A stretch of DNA of 5,835 nucleotides from Rhodospirillales bacterium (GCA_015654915.1 JAATFY010000021.1:1-5835), one strand, 5' to 3'; shown: positions 1-4,945, counted from the first letter of the stretch. Notes: generated by a model not told the origin, from the sequence alone. A program made the numbers and translations.

Positions 1-264
1 GAATACGGCATCCTTGAACTGCTCTCGCTCCGCAAGGGCACGACCCTTACCAAGGAAATGTTCCTGATCCACCTCTATGGCGGCATGGACGAGCCGGAAC
101 TGAAGATCATCGACGTATTCGTCTGCAAGCTGCGCAAGAAGCTGGCAACCGCTGCCGGCGGCGATAACTACATTGAAACCGTCTGGGGCCGCGGCTACGT
201 TCTGCGCGATCCTGCCGGCGCCGAAAACGCCCGCCCCGCAGCCACGGCAGCCAAGACCGCTTAG
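1..264 (+). CDS. ctrA: Cell-cycle response regulator CtrA, C-terminal DNA-binding domain (5' end outside window)
   Basis: The reading frame is open from base 1 and stops at TAG 262-264, giving the last 87 residues. They form an OmpR/PhoB-type winged helix: a recognition helix around residues 30-48 (DEPELKIIDVFVCKLRKKL) and the wing at 57-70 (YIETVWGRGYVLRD). The stretches LLSLRKGTTLTKEMF and LYGGMDEPELKIIDVF are nearly invariant in CtrA and separate it from other OmpR-family regulators. CtrA is the master cell-cycle transcription factor of alphaproteobacteria. When phosphorylated through CckA and ChpT it binds TTAA-N7-TTAA sites. The receiver domain with its phospho-Asp lies upstream of the window. 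The tail after residue 70 is Ala/Pro-rich and ends AAKTA. In Caulobacter the Ala-Ala C-terminus is a ClpXP degradation signal; here the last two residues are Thr-Ala, so equivalence is uncertain. Identity is very likely. Confidence 0.95.
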   Translation, partial: EYGILELLSLRKGTTLTKEMFLIHLYGGMDEPELKIIDVFVCKLRKKLATAAGGDNYIETVWGRGYVLRDPAGAENARPAATAAKTA

Positions 265-282
265 GGTCTGCATGAATCAACC

Positions 283-288
283 TATAAG
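283..288 (+). promoter_or_regulatory. Possible -10 hexamer for the sulfurtransferase gene
   Basis: TATAAG matches the TATAAT -10 consensus at five of six positions and lies 19 bp past the ctrA stop. No good -35 is visible at 16-18 bp upstream (about 259-266), so support is weak. If used, transcription would start near 295, the left edge of the palindromic element, and the whole element would be the 5' leader of the downstream gene. Co-transcription from ctrA is the alternative. Confidence 0.22.
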
Positions 289-294
289 TTATGG

Positions 295-449
295 CGTCAT
301 TCCGCACGAAGCATCCGGCGCGAGGCGGATGCGGAGATGCGGAATCCGATTTGGTTTTACGCCGATAATGGAAAAATCAAATCGGATTCCGGATCAATTT
401 TCTTTCTCCCCGCTTACGCGAGGAGAAAAGAAAATTTTCCGGAATGACG
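295..449. repeat. 155-bp nested palindromic intergenic element
   Basis: The ends are a perfect 10-bp inverted repeat: CGTCATTCCG (295-304) and CGGAATGACG (440-449). Inside are two modules. Module A is ATTCCGCA (299-306) and TGCGGAAT (338-345) around the hairpin GCATCCG/CGGATGC (311-317/326-332). Module B is ATTCCGGA (386-393) and TCCGGAAT (438-445) around a long hairpin (396-409/422-436, one bulged A, then CGC/GCG 411-413/418-420 with loop TTAC). The modules are joined by a 19-bp inverted repeat (340-358/373-391, one G-U pair). Several pairings exclude each other, so the RNA could fold in alternative ways. There is no coding potential. The right end is 8 bp before the GTG start of the next gene. 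It looks like a REP/BIME-type or small non-autonomous element; no target duplication is obvious. Confidence 0.8.
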
Positions 450-457
450 GTCGTTAA

Positions 458-1306
458 GTGGCTGATCCGCTGATATCCACCGGGTGGCTGGCCGAACATC
501 TTCACGATCCCGATATTCGCGTTATCGATGCCAGCTTCAAAATGCCGGGCGTGACCCCGACCGCCGCCGAAGCCTATGCAGCCGAACATATCGCGGGCAC
601 GGCATTCTTTCCCATCGATGAAATTGCCGACACATCAACGTCCCTTCCCCATATGCTGCCAAGCGCCGAGGCGTTTTCCGCCGCCGTATCAAAACTGGGG
701 ATCAGCAACGGCGACCACATAGTTCTGTACAACGCGAATGGCGTCATGGGCGCGGCGCGGGTCTGGTGGACGTTGCGCGCCTTCGGGCATGACAAAGTCT
801 CCGTTCTCGACGGCGGTTTGCGCAAATGGAAAGCGGAAGGCAAGCCTGTGACCAACCAGATGCCTTCCATTTCCCGAGGCAATTTCGTCGCCACCTTCAA
901 CCCCGCGCTGGTGCGCTATCGCGACCAGATGCTTTCGAACATCGATGCCAAGCGCGAGCAAGTTGTGGATGCGCGGGCTCAGGCCCGCTTTACCGGCGAA
1001 GCGCCGGAACCGCGCCCGGGTTTACGACAAGGCCATATCCCCCACAGCCGGAATGTCGATCACACATCTCTTGTCGATGCCGCCGGAGTAATGAAATCGC
1101 CTGCCGATATTCGCGGGATTTTTGAGAAAGCAGGCGTCGATCTCGACCGGCCTATCATCACATCCTGCGGCTCCGGCGTCACGGCATGCGTTCTCGCGCT
1201 GGGGCTTTATCTGGCGGGATATAAAAACGCGGCCGTCTATGACGGCTCATGGGCCGAATGGGGATTGCCGGGGTCACTGCCGGTGGAGATGGGTATTGCG
1301 GCTTGA
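458..1306 (+). CDS. sseA: 3-mercaptopyruvate/thiosulfate sulfurtransferase (two-domain rhodanese, SseA type)
   Basis: This 282-residue protein has the usual tandem rhodanese size. It transfers sulfur from 3-mercaptopyruvate (or thiosulfate) to an acceptor through a cysteine persulfide and is expected in the cytoplasm. The N-terminal inactive rhodanese domain covers about residues 5-130, with VLDGGLRKW (116-124). The catalytic domain covers about 165-275. The active-site loop is C237-G-S-G-V-T-A243; CGSGVTA is the mercaptopyruvate-type form, whereas thiosulfate rhodaneses usually have a more basic loop. Substrate-binding arginines fit R177 (ARFTGE) and R186 (EPRPGLR), followed by GHIPHSRNV. 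The GTG at 458 is chosen because a stop codon (TAA 455-457) precedes it directly and MADPLISTGWLAEHL is the normal family N-terminus; the next ATG (542) would cut into the domain. Shine-Dalgarno support is poor: AGGAG at 421-425 is too far and sits in a predicted stem, and GGA at 441-443 is the only nearer match. Thiosulfate specificity cannot be excluded. Confidence 0.92.
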   Translation: MADPLISTGWLAEHLHDPDIRVIDASFKMPGVTPTAAEAYAAEHIAGTAFFPIDEIADTSTSLPHMLPSAEAFSAAVSKLGISNGDHIVLYNANGVMGAARVWWTLRAFGHDKVSVLDGGLRKWKAEGKPVTNQMPSISRGNFVATFNPALVRYRDQMLSNIDAKREQVVDARAQARFTGEAPEPRPGLRQGHIPHSRNVDHTSLVDAAGVMKSPADIRGIFEKAGVDLDRPIITSCGSGVTACVLALGLYLAGYKNAAVYDGSWAEWGLPGSLPVEMGIAA

Positions 1307-1317
1307 AAAACACTAGC

Positions 1318-1457
1318 GTCACCCCGGCGAAGGCCGGGGCCCAGTCATCCTATCAGCATAAACTTTCTATCTAAGGCCGTTAGCCCGGTGTTTGCCGCTT
1401 TGTCTGCTTCAGTATTTTCCGTGAGACTTACTGGATCCCGGCCTTCGCCGGGATGAC
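1318..1457. repeat. REP/BIME-like paired palindromic repeat, possible bidirectional terminator
   Basis: Two 28-nt arms, 1318-1345 and 1430-1457, are inverted copies matching at 25 of 28 positions and separated by 84 bp. Each arm is itself a hairpin: CCCCGGC-GAAG-GCCGGGG (1322-1339) and ATCCCGGC-CTTC-GCCGGGAT (1435-1454). The termini GTCACCCCGG and CCGGGATGAC resemble those of the element at 295-449. Similar GTCATCCCGGC...-type palindromes are, from memory, common between genes in many alphaproteobacteria. The element fills the gap between two convergent genes. Five-T runs follow the outer hairpins on both strands (1461-1465 on +; complement of 1306-1310 on -), but 6 to 11 nt away. Termination in both directions is therefore plausible, though not textbook intrinsic. 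Confidence 0.85.
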
Positions 1458-1470
1458 AAATTTTTCACGT

Positions 1471-2127
1471 TTAAGCCGCCGCTAGAACTTCTGCGCCGTA
1501 AAGAGTCAAATCCAGCCGGTCGGGATTCGACTGGTCGAATTTTAGTTTCAGATTGAAATGCGCGGCGAATTTTCCGGTGATGTAGGACTGGATGCTCCGC
1601 GGCGTCAGTTCCTCGATCGGAGCCGAGCCATCCAGCGCAGCCTGAAGCTGCGGCGTCAATTGCGCGCCGCGTCCGACGATTTCGAACCGGCAGCCTTCCA
1701 CCATTCCCTCGGTCGCCCCGCGCAAAGTCACGGCGCCGCCGTAAGGCAGAACTTCTTCCGCCAGAATAATCAGGTTGAGAACGACCTTCAGGTAACCAAG
1801 CTGCATCGCCACGGCTTCCCCCGGCTGGCCGTCAGTCCATGCCAGCGTCACTTTGCCGCCCCCCATATATTGCTCGGCGACTTGCCGGACATCCTTGATA
1901 GCCAGTTGATCTTCGCTCCCGGCGCGCCCATAGGCCATGCGGAACAGCCGCAAGCGGCGCGAAGCGTGCGCGGCACTGTCGCCGATCAGCTTCATCGCCT
2001 CCTCGACGACCGAGCCGCCGATATCCTCGATCAGTTCGACGCCGTTGTTAATGGCGCTGACCGGACTGACGAGGTCGTGGCAGAGCTTGGAGGATAAAAG
2101 CTCTAAAACGCGCATGTCTATCTGCAT
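1471..2127 (-). CDS. chpT: Histidine phosphotransferase ChpT
   Basis: The 218-residue protein from ATG 2127-2125 matches ChpT, the cytoplasmic dimeric phosphotransferase that passes phosphate from the hybrid kinase CckA to CtrA and CpdR. The N-terminal helical-hairpin (DHp-like) segment holds the signature KLCHDLVSPVSAINNGVELI, with the phosphoacceptor at His17 followed by Asp18. The second helix is around residues 40-68 (EEAMKLIGDSAAHASRRLRLFRMAYG). The rest, about 75-215, resembles a degenerate HATPase fold with no visible ATP-binding N, G1 or G2 boxes, as expected for ChpT. The frame extends upstream to a TTG at 2175, which would add 16 residues, but that start has no ribosome-binding site. 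ATG 2127 has a G-rich stretch about 9-13 nt upstream and gives a normal ChpT N-terminus; ATG 2115 is a further option. It is convergent with the sulfurtransferase gene and divergent from nadK, with a CtrA box in its upstream region. Confidence 0.93.
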   Translation of the reverse strand: MQIDMRVLELLSSKLCHDLVSPVSAINNGVELIEDIGGSVVEEAMKLIGDSAAHASRRLRLFRMAYGRAGSEDQLAIKDVRQVAEQYMGGGKVTLAWTDGQPGEAVAMQLGYLKVVLNLIILAEEVLPYGGAVTLRGATEGMVEGCRFEIVGRGAQLTPQLQAALDGSAPIEELTPRSIQSYITGKFAAHFNLKLKFDQSNPDRLDLTLYGAEVLAAA

Positions 2128-2197
2128 GGGTGATTGCCCCCAAACACGTCCATTTGCTCGACAATCACGGAGCAAAAGGGAAAGAATTGAATGTAAT

Positions 2198-2225
2198 CTG
2201 CTAGCCGTTTACAATTGCGCAACAA
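2198..2225 (-). promoter_or_regulatory. Candidate Caulobacter-type housekeeping promoter for chpT
   Basis: On the minus strand, TTGTTGC (2225-2219) fits the alphaproteobacterial -35 pattern TTGaCgS at five of seven positions. After 13 bp, GCTAGCAG (2205-2198) partly fits the -10 pattern GCTANAWC; spacing of 10-14 bp is normal for this promoter class. Transcription would start near 2191, giving a leader of about 65 nt before ATG 2127. The CtrA box lies immediately upstream of the -35, a location suited to activation. This is a consensus match only. Confidence 0.4.
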
Positions 2226-2228
2226 TCC

Positions 2229-2244
2229 TTAAAGGACGCTTAAC
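2229..2244 (+). promoter_or_regulatory. CtrA-binding site (perfect TTAA-N7-TTAAC box)
   Basis: TTAA (2229-2232), seven bases (AGGACGC, 2233-2239), then TTAAC (2240-2244) is an exact match to the full CtrA consensus. It lies in the 142-bp divergent region between chpT and nadK: about 102 bp from the chpT ATG and 25 bp from the nadK ATG. For chpT it sits just upstream of the proposed -35. For nadK it lies so close to the start codon that bound CtrA would more likely block than activate transcription. That CtrA itself is encoded in this window makes the match more credible. Which gene it controls is inference. Confidence 0.75.
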
Positions 2245-2269
2245 AAATGCAGTTTCAGGTGCCAATCGC

Positions 2270-3031
2270 ATGAAAATTTTCTTTACCGCCGCGCATAATT
2301 CTTTTGCCCAGCAGGCCCTCACAGCGTTAACGAATCGGTACGGGCAAAGCGATCTTAAAAACGCCGATGTCGTCGTCGCCCTCGGCGGCGACGGGCAAGT
2401 CCTGAAAACGCTGTATGACGTCATAGATATGGATAAACCCGTGTTCGCCCTGCGCCGGACGGAATCCATCGGCTTCCTCTGCAACGACTACCACATTGAA
2501 AACTTATCCGACCGATTGGATAACGCACAGAAGGTCGTTTTACATCCACTGTACCTCGAAGCAGTGGCAGCGAACGGCAAGAAAGAAACGGCGCGGGCTA
2601 TCAATGAAGTCTCTATCGTACGGGAAACGGCGCAATCGGCGCGGCTTCGCATCAGTGTCGATGGTGTCGAACGTATTGCACAATATAGTGGCGATGGAAT
2701 TCTGGTTTCGACGCCCGCGGGAAGCACGGCTTATAACCATTCGTGTGGGGGCCCGATCATGCCGCTAGACGCCAACACCCTGGTGATGACGGCAATCAGC
2801 GGTTACCGCCCGCGGCGCTGGTCTTACGCCGTGCTCCCGCAAGATTCCGTTATCGATATCGAAGTTCTGGAAACATCGAAACGCCCCGTGCGGATCGAAG
2901 CCGGAGCCTCTTTGATCCACAACGCCGTGTCGGCCATAATCCGGCTTGACCGCAAAAAATCCCTTACGCTGCTGTTCGATCCCGAACAGCATCTCGGCGA
3001 GAGGATCGTCCGCGAACAGTTCATGCTGTAA
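2270..3031 (+). CDS. nadK: NAD kinase
   Basis: The 253-residue protein phosphorylates NAD to NADP using ATP or polyphosphate in the cytoplasm. Family motifs are in order: VVVALGGDG with GGDG at 39-42 (phosphate-binding turn and catalytic Asp41), GFLCN at 68-72, INEVS with Asn112-Glu113, and GDGILVSTPAGSTAY at 141-155 followed by GGPIMP. YRPRRW (179-184) and LTLLFDPEQHLGERI are typical of the short alphaproteobacterial form, about 255 residues. The start is ATG 2270; the frame stays open further upstream, but only into chpT on the other strand. AGGTG at 2257-2261 is a fair ribosome-binding site. Unusually, the segment before GFL reads ALRRTES, where relatives normally have GMNRGSV or similar, so the conserved Asn-x-Gly is missing. 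It probably heads a two-gene unit with the lipoprotein gene 22 bp downstream and may be influenced by the CtrA box close upstream. Confidence 0.94.
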   Translation: MKIFFTAAHNSFAQQALTALTNRYGQSDLKNADVVVALGGDGQVLKTLYDVIDMDKPVFALRRTESIGFLCNDYHIENLSDRLDNAQKVVLHPLYLEAVAANGKKETARAINEVSIVRETAQSARLRISVDGVERIAQYSGDGILVSTPAGSTAYNHSCGGPIMPLDANTLVMTAISGYRPRRWSYAVLPQDSVIDIEVLETSKRPVRIEAGASLIHNAVSAIIRLDRKKSLTLLFDPEQHLGERIVREQFML

Positions 3032-3041
3032 CGAGACAACC

Positions 3042-3047
3042 AAGGAG
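3042..3047 (+). promoter_or_regulatory. Strong ribosome-binding site fixing the lipoprotein start
   Basis: AAGGAG lies 6 nt before ATG 3054. The same frame is open from an ATG at 2946 inside nadK, but only the 3054 start has this Shine-Dalgarno sequence and yields a signal peptide with a lipobox at the N-terminus. Confidence 0.85.
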
Positions 3048-3053
3048 AAACCT

Positions 3054-3371
3054 ATGCTCAAATACTTGCCAATTTGCGCCGCCCTGCTTCTGCTCGCAGG
3101 CTGCGAAAATGACCGCGATCCCGGCTTCATCTGCATGACAAATTGCGCCCACGAATGCCAGGACGGCATCAAGGGCGACAGTTGCCGTGCCGACATGCAA
3201 AAGCAACGCGACGACCGTGACGGTCAATATGACACCCGTTATCACGACAGATATGACGATCATTATTACGATAACGGCCGCTCTTATGATAACGACCGCT
3301 ATTACGATAACAACGGCTATCCGAATGGCGACAGCTACCCTAACGACGGCGGCTATCACAGCCGGTATTGA
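3054..3371 (+). CDS. Small lipoprotein with four-Cys segment and Tyr/Asp/Asn-rich repeat tail
   Basis: I do not recognise the family. The 105-residue product begins with a lipoprotein signal peptide: Lys3, a hydrophobic core to residue 14, and lipobox L14-A15-G16-C17, so the mature protein would start with lipidated Cys17. Residue 18 is Glu rather than Asp, which suggests (by the E. coli Lol rule) sorting to the outer membrane. Four more cysteines follow, C27, C31, C35 and C44 (CMTNCAHEC...C), which could form two disulfides or bind a metal. Residues 55-105 are low-complexity and hydrophilic, rich in Asp, Tyr, Asn, Arg and Gly, with hexapeptide-like units YDNGRS, YDNDRY, YDNNGY and then PNGDSY, PNDGGY. 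No enzyme domain is visible and the tail is probably disordered. It lies 22 bp after nadK on the same strand, likely in one transcript. The end, TGA followed by TAA, is 5 bp from the convergent fabF stop. The function is unknown. Confidence 0.82.
   Translation: MLKYLPICAALLLLAGCENDRDPGFICMTNCAHECQDGIKGDSCRADMQKQRDDRDGQYDTRYHDRYDDHYYDNGRSYDNDRYYDNNGYPNGDSYPNDGGYHSRY
3265..3318 (+). repeat. Three 18-bp tandem repeats in the lipoprotein gene
   Basis: Three adjacent 18-bp units (3265-3282, 3283-3300, 3301-3318) follow the pattern [A/C]TTA[C/T]GATAACNNC[C/G]GCT. Since 18 is a multiple of three, the copies stay in frame and encode the hexapeptide repeats of the tail. Such arrays can change copy number by slippage or recombination and so alter tail length without a frameshift. 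Confidence 0.75.
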
Positions 3372-3376
3372 TAAAG

Positions 3377-4636
3377 CTATATGGCTTTGAAAATCAGGCA
3401 CGCATTGGTGCCGCCGAAGCCGAATGAGTTCGACAAGACGACGTCGATTTTCTTTTGCTTCGCGACGTGTGGAACGAGATCGATGCCGCTGACGCCTTCC
3501 GACGGATTGTCGAGATTGAGCGTCGGCGGCGCGATATCGGTTTCCATCGCCTTGATCGAATAGATGGCTTCCACCGCACCGGCGGCGCCCAGCAAATGGC
3601 CGATAGCCGACTTGGTCGATGACATCAGAACCTTGCCGGCGGCATCGCCCAGCAGGCGCTTGACGGATTTAACTTCGATCTCGTCACCCATCGGCGTCGA
3701 GGTGCCGTGGGCATTGATATAATCGATCTGGTAGGGCTGCATGTTGGCGCGGGCCATGGCCATTTTCATGGCGCGATAACCGCCGCTCCCGTCCTCCGCA
3801 GGGGCCGTCATGTGATAGGCATCGCCTGACAAGCCATATCCGACCAGTTCGGCATAAATCTTCGCGCCGCGTTTTTTGGCATGTTCGTATTCTTCGAGGA
3901 TAACGACGCCTGCGCCGTCACCCATGACAAAACCGTCGCGATCCTTGTCGTAGGGGCGGGAAGCTTTGGTAGGTGTATCGTTGAAAGAGGTCGAAAGCGC
4001 CCGCAGGGCGCAGAAACCGGCAATACCGATCTGGCAGACTGCCGCTTCCGCGCCGCCGGCCACCATCACATCGGCATCGCCCAGCATAATCAGCCGCGCC
4101 GCGTCGCCGATGGCGTGCGCGCCCGTGGCGCAGGCGGTCACGACCGAATGATTGGGTCCGCGATACCCGTGAATGATGGACACCTGCCCCGAAGCCAGAT
4201 TGATCAGGCAGCGCGGGATAAAGAAAGGCGAAACGCGGCGCGGGCCTTTTTCGTGCAGAACGATGGAGGTTTCGTAAATCTCATTCAGGCCGCCGATGCC
4301 AGAGCCGATCAGCACGCCGGTGCGTTCGCGCGCTTCGTCATTCACCGGAACATAACCGCTGTCCTTCACTGCCTCATGCGCGGCGGCAATGGCGTAATGG
4401 ATGAAGGTATCCATTTTCTTTTGTTCTTTGGGTTCGATATAGCGGTCGAGATTAAGGGTGTCCGGCGTATCGCCTCTAGGCACCTGTCCCGCCACCTGGC
4501 ACGGAAAGGCCGCCGGATCGAAATAGGTAATACGGCCGATGCCGCTTTCGCCCGCCGTCAGACGTCGCCAATTGACGTCAACTCCGACACCGAGGGGCGA
4601 CACCATGCCCATCCCTGTAACGACAACACGGCGCAT
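3377..4636 (-). CDS. fabF: 3-oxoacyl-[acyl-carrier-protein] synthase II (KAS II)
   Basis: The 419-residue protein is a full-length condensing enzyme of fatty-acid elongation. It joins malonyl-ACP to an acyl-ACP in the cytoplasm, releasing CO2. The thiolase fold has the complete Cys-His-His triad: Cys169 in TACATGAHAIG, His310 in NAHGTSTPMGD and His347 in KSAIGHLLGAAGA. The gating loop SFGFGGTNA is at 404-412, and the N-terminus RRVVVTGMGMVSPLG is typical. ATG 4636-4634 starts exactly at this motif. The ribosome-binding site is weak, with only GGA about 10 nt upstream. It lies 38 bp downstream of acpP on the same strand, the usual acpP-fabF arrangement, and is probably translated from an acpP-led message. 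Its end faces the lipoprotein gene with 5 bp between stop codons and no evident terminator, so transcripts probably overlap. No key residue is missing. Confidence 0.98.
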   Translation of the reverse strand: MRRVVVTGMGMVSPLGVGVDVNWRRLTAGESGIGRITYFDPAAFPCQVAGQVPRGDTPDTLNLDRYIEPKEQKKMDTFIHYAIAAAHEAVKDSGYVPVNDEARERTGVLIGSGIGGLNEIYETSIVLHEKGPRRVSPFFIPRCLINLASGQVSIIHGYRGPNHSVVTACATGAHAIGDAARLIMLGDADVMVAGGAEAAVCQIGIAGFCALRALSTSFNDTPTKASRPYDKDRDGFVMGDGAGVVILEEYEHAKKRGAKIYAELVGYGLSGDAYHMTAPAEDGSGGYRAMKMAMARANMQPYQIDYINAHGTSTPMGDEIEVKSVKRLLGDAAGKVLMSSTKSAIGHLLGAAGAVEAIYSIKAMETDIAPPTLNLDNPSEGVSGIDLVPHVAKQKKIDVVLSNSFGFGGTNACLIFKAI

Positions 4637-4667
4637 ATCAAGATTCCGGATTTAAAGGCAGGAGGCC

Positions 4668-4688
4668 AAGCGGCTCAGGCTGCCGCTT
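4668..4688. other. Hairpin across the acpP stop codon (acpP-fabF junction)
   Basis: AAGCGGC (4668-4674) and GCCGCTT (4682-4688) form a perfect 7-bp stem with a 7-nt loop that contains the acpP stop codon. In the acpP-fabF message it lies directly before the 38-nt spacer and has no following U-run, so it is not a normal terminator in that direction. It could affect mRNA processing or partial termination. On the plus strand the same stem is followed by six Ts (4687-4692), an intrinsic-terminator shape that could stop transcription antisense to fabF. Confidence 0.5.
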
Positions 4689-4917
4689 TTTTCTGATTGA
4701 TGTAATCGACCGCATCCTTGACGGTGACGATCTTTTCAGCCGCGTCATCGGGGATTTCAACGCCAAACTCCTCTTCGAAGGCCATGACGAGTTCGACCGT
4801 ATCCAGGCTGTCGGCGCCCAGATCGTCAATGAAACTGGCATTGTCGGTAACCTTGGCCGCATCGACGCCGAGATGTTCCACAACGATCTTCTTCACACGT
4901 TCAGCAATATCGCTCAT
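4675..4917 (-). CDS. acpP: Acyl carrier protein
   Basis: The 80-residue acidic protein carries growing acyl chains as thioesters on a 4'-phosphopantetheine arm for fatty-acid, lipid A and phospholipid synthesis. The arm attaches to Ser37 in the signature GADSLDTVEL (34-43). Helix II continues to EEEFGVEIPDDAAEKI, and the length and four-helix pattern are normal. The start is ATG 4917-4915 (MSDIAERVKK), supported by GGAG just upstream and by family alignment; the frame is open for 18 further codons to an ATG at 4971, but that would run through the leader hairpin and is not ACP-like. The C-terminus is QKKAAA. It is the first gene of the pair with fabF. In many proteobacteria fabD and fabG come just before acpP; here the upstream neighbour is a divergent ABC transporter gene, so acpP must have its own promoter. 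Confidence 0.98.
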   Translation of the reverse strand: MSDIAERVKKIVVEHLGVDAAKVTDNASFIDDLGADSLDTVELVMAFEEEFGVEIPDDAAEKIVTVKDAVDYINQKKAAA

Positions 4918-4920
4918 AGT

Positions 4921-4924
4921 CTCC
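4921..4924 (-). promoter_or_regulatory. Ribosome-binding site deciding the acpP start
   Basis: On the minus strand GGAG (4924-4921) lies 3 nt before ATG 4917. The spacing is short, but it selects this ATG over the in-frame upstream ATG at 4971 and agrees with the normal ACP N-terminus. Confidence 0.7.
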
Positions 4925-4945
4925 AAGCCTCTGTTGGTTATCGAG

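Noticed and set aside
274..389. Three GANTC (CcrM-type methylation) sites at 274-278, 342-346 and 385-389
   Set aside because: Two are partners within one inverted repeat, so they are not independent. GANTC occurs elsewhere in the window inside genes, and I could not show enrichment.
173..457. 94-codon open frame on the plus strand overlapping the ctrA end
   Set aside because: It reads through ctrA in another frame and then through the palindromic element. The product is low-complexity and Arg/Pro-rich, with no ribosome-binding site.
2128..2175. Longer ChpT starting at TTG 2175
   Set aside because: It has no Shine-Dalgarno, adds a non-conserved Arg-rich leader and uses a rare start codon. 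It is kept only as an alternative in the chpT entry.
1937..2269. Long upstream extension of the nadK frame
   Set aside because: It overlaps chpT on the opposite strand and carries no NAD kinase sequence. The family N-terminus and a ribosome-binding site fit ATG 2270.
3021..3401. 126-codon Val/Ile-rich minus-strand frame opposite the lipoprotein gene
   Set aside because: The apparent hydrophobic repeats (VIVIAVVI) are the reverse complement of the Asp/Tyr/Asn codons. It is an antisense shadow with no ribosome-binding support.
3881..4696. 271-codon open frame on the plus strand opposite fabF
   Set aside because: It is the mirror of fabF, a common result of GC-rich codon bias. The protein has no recognisable domain, and the fabF reading is unambiguous.
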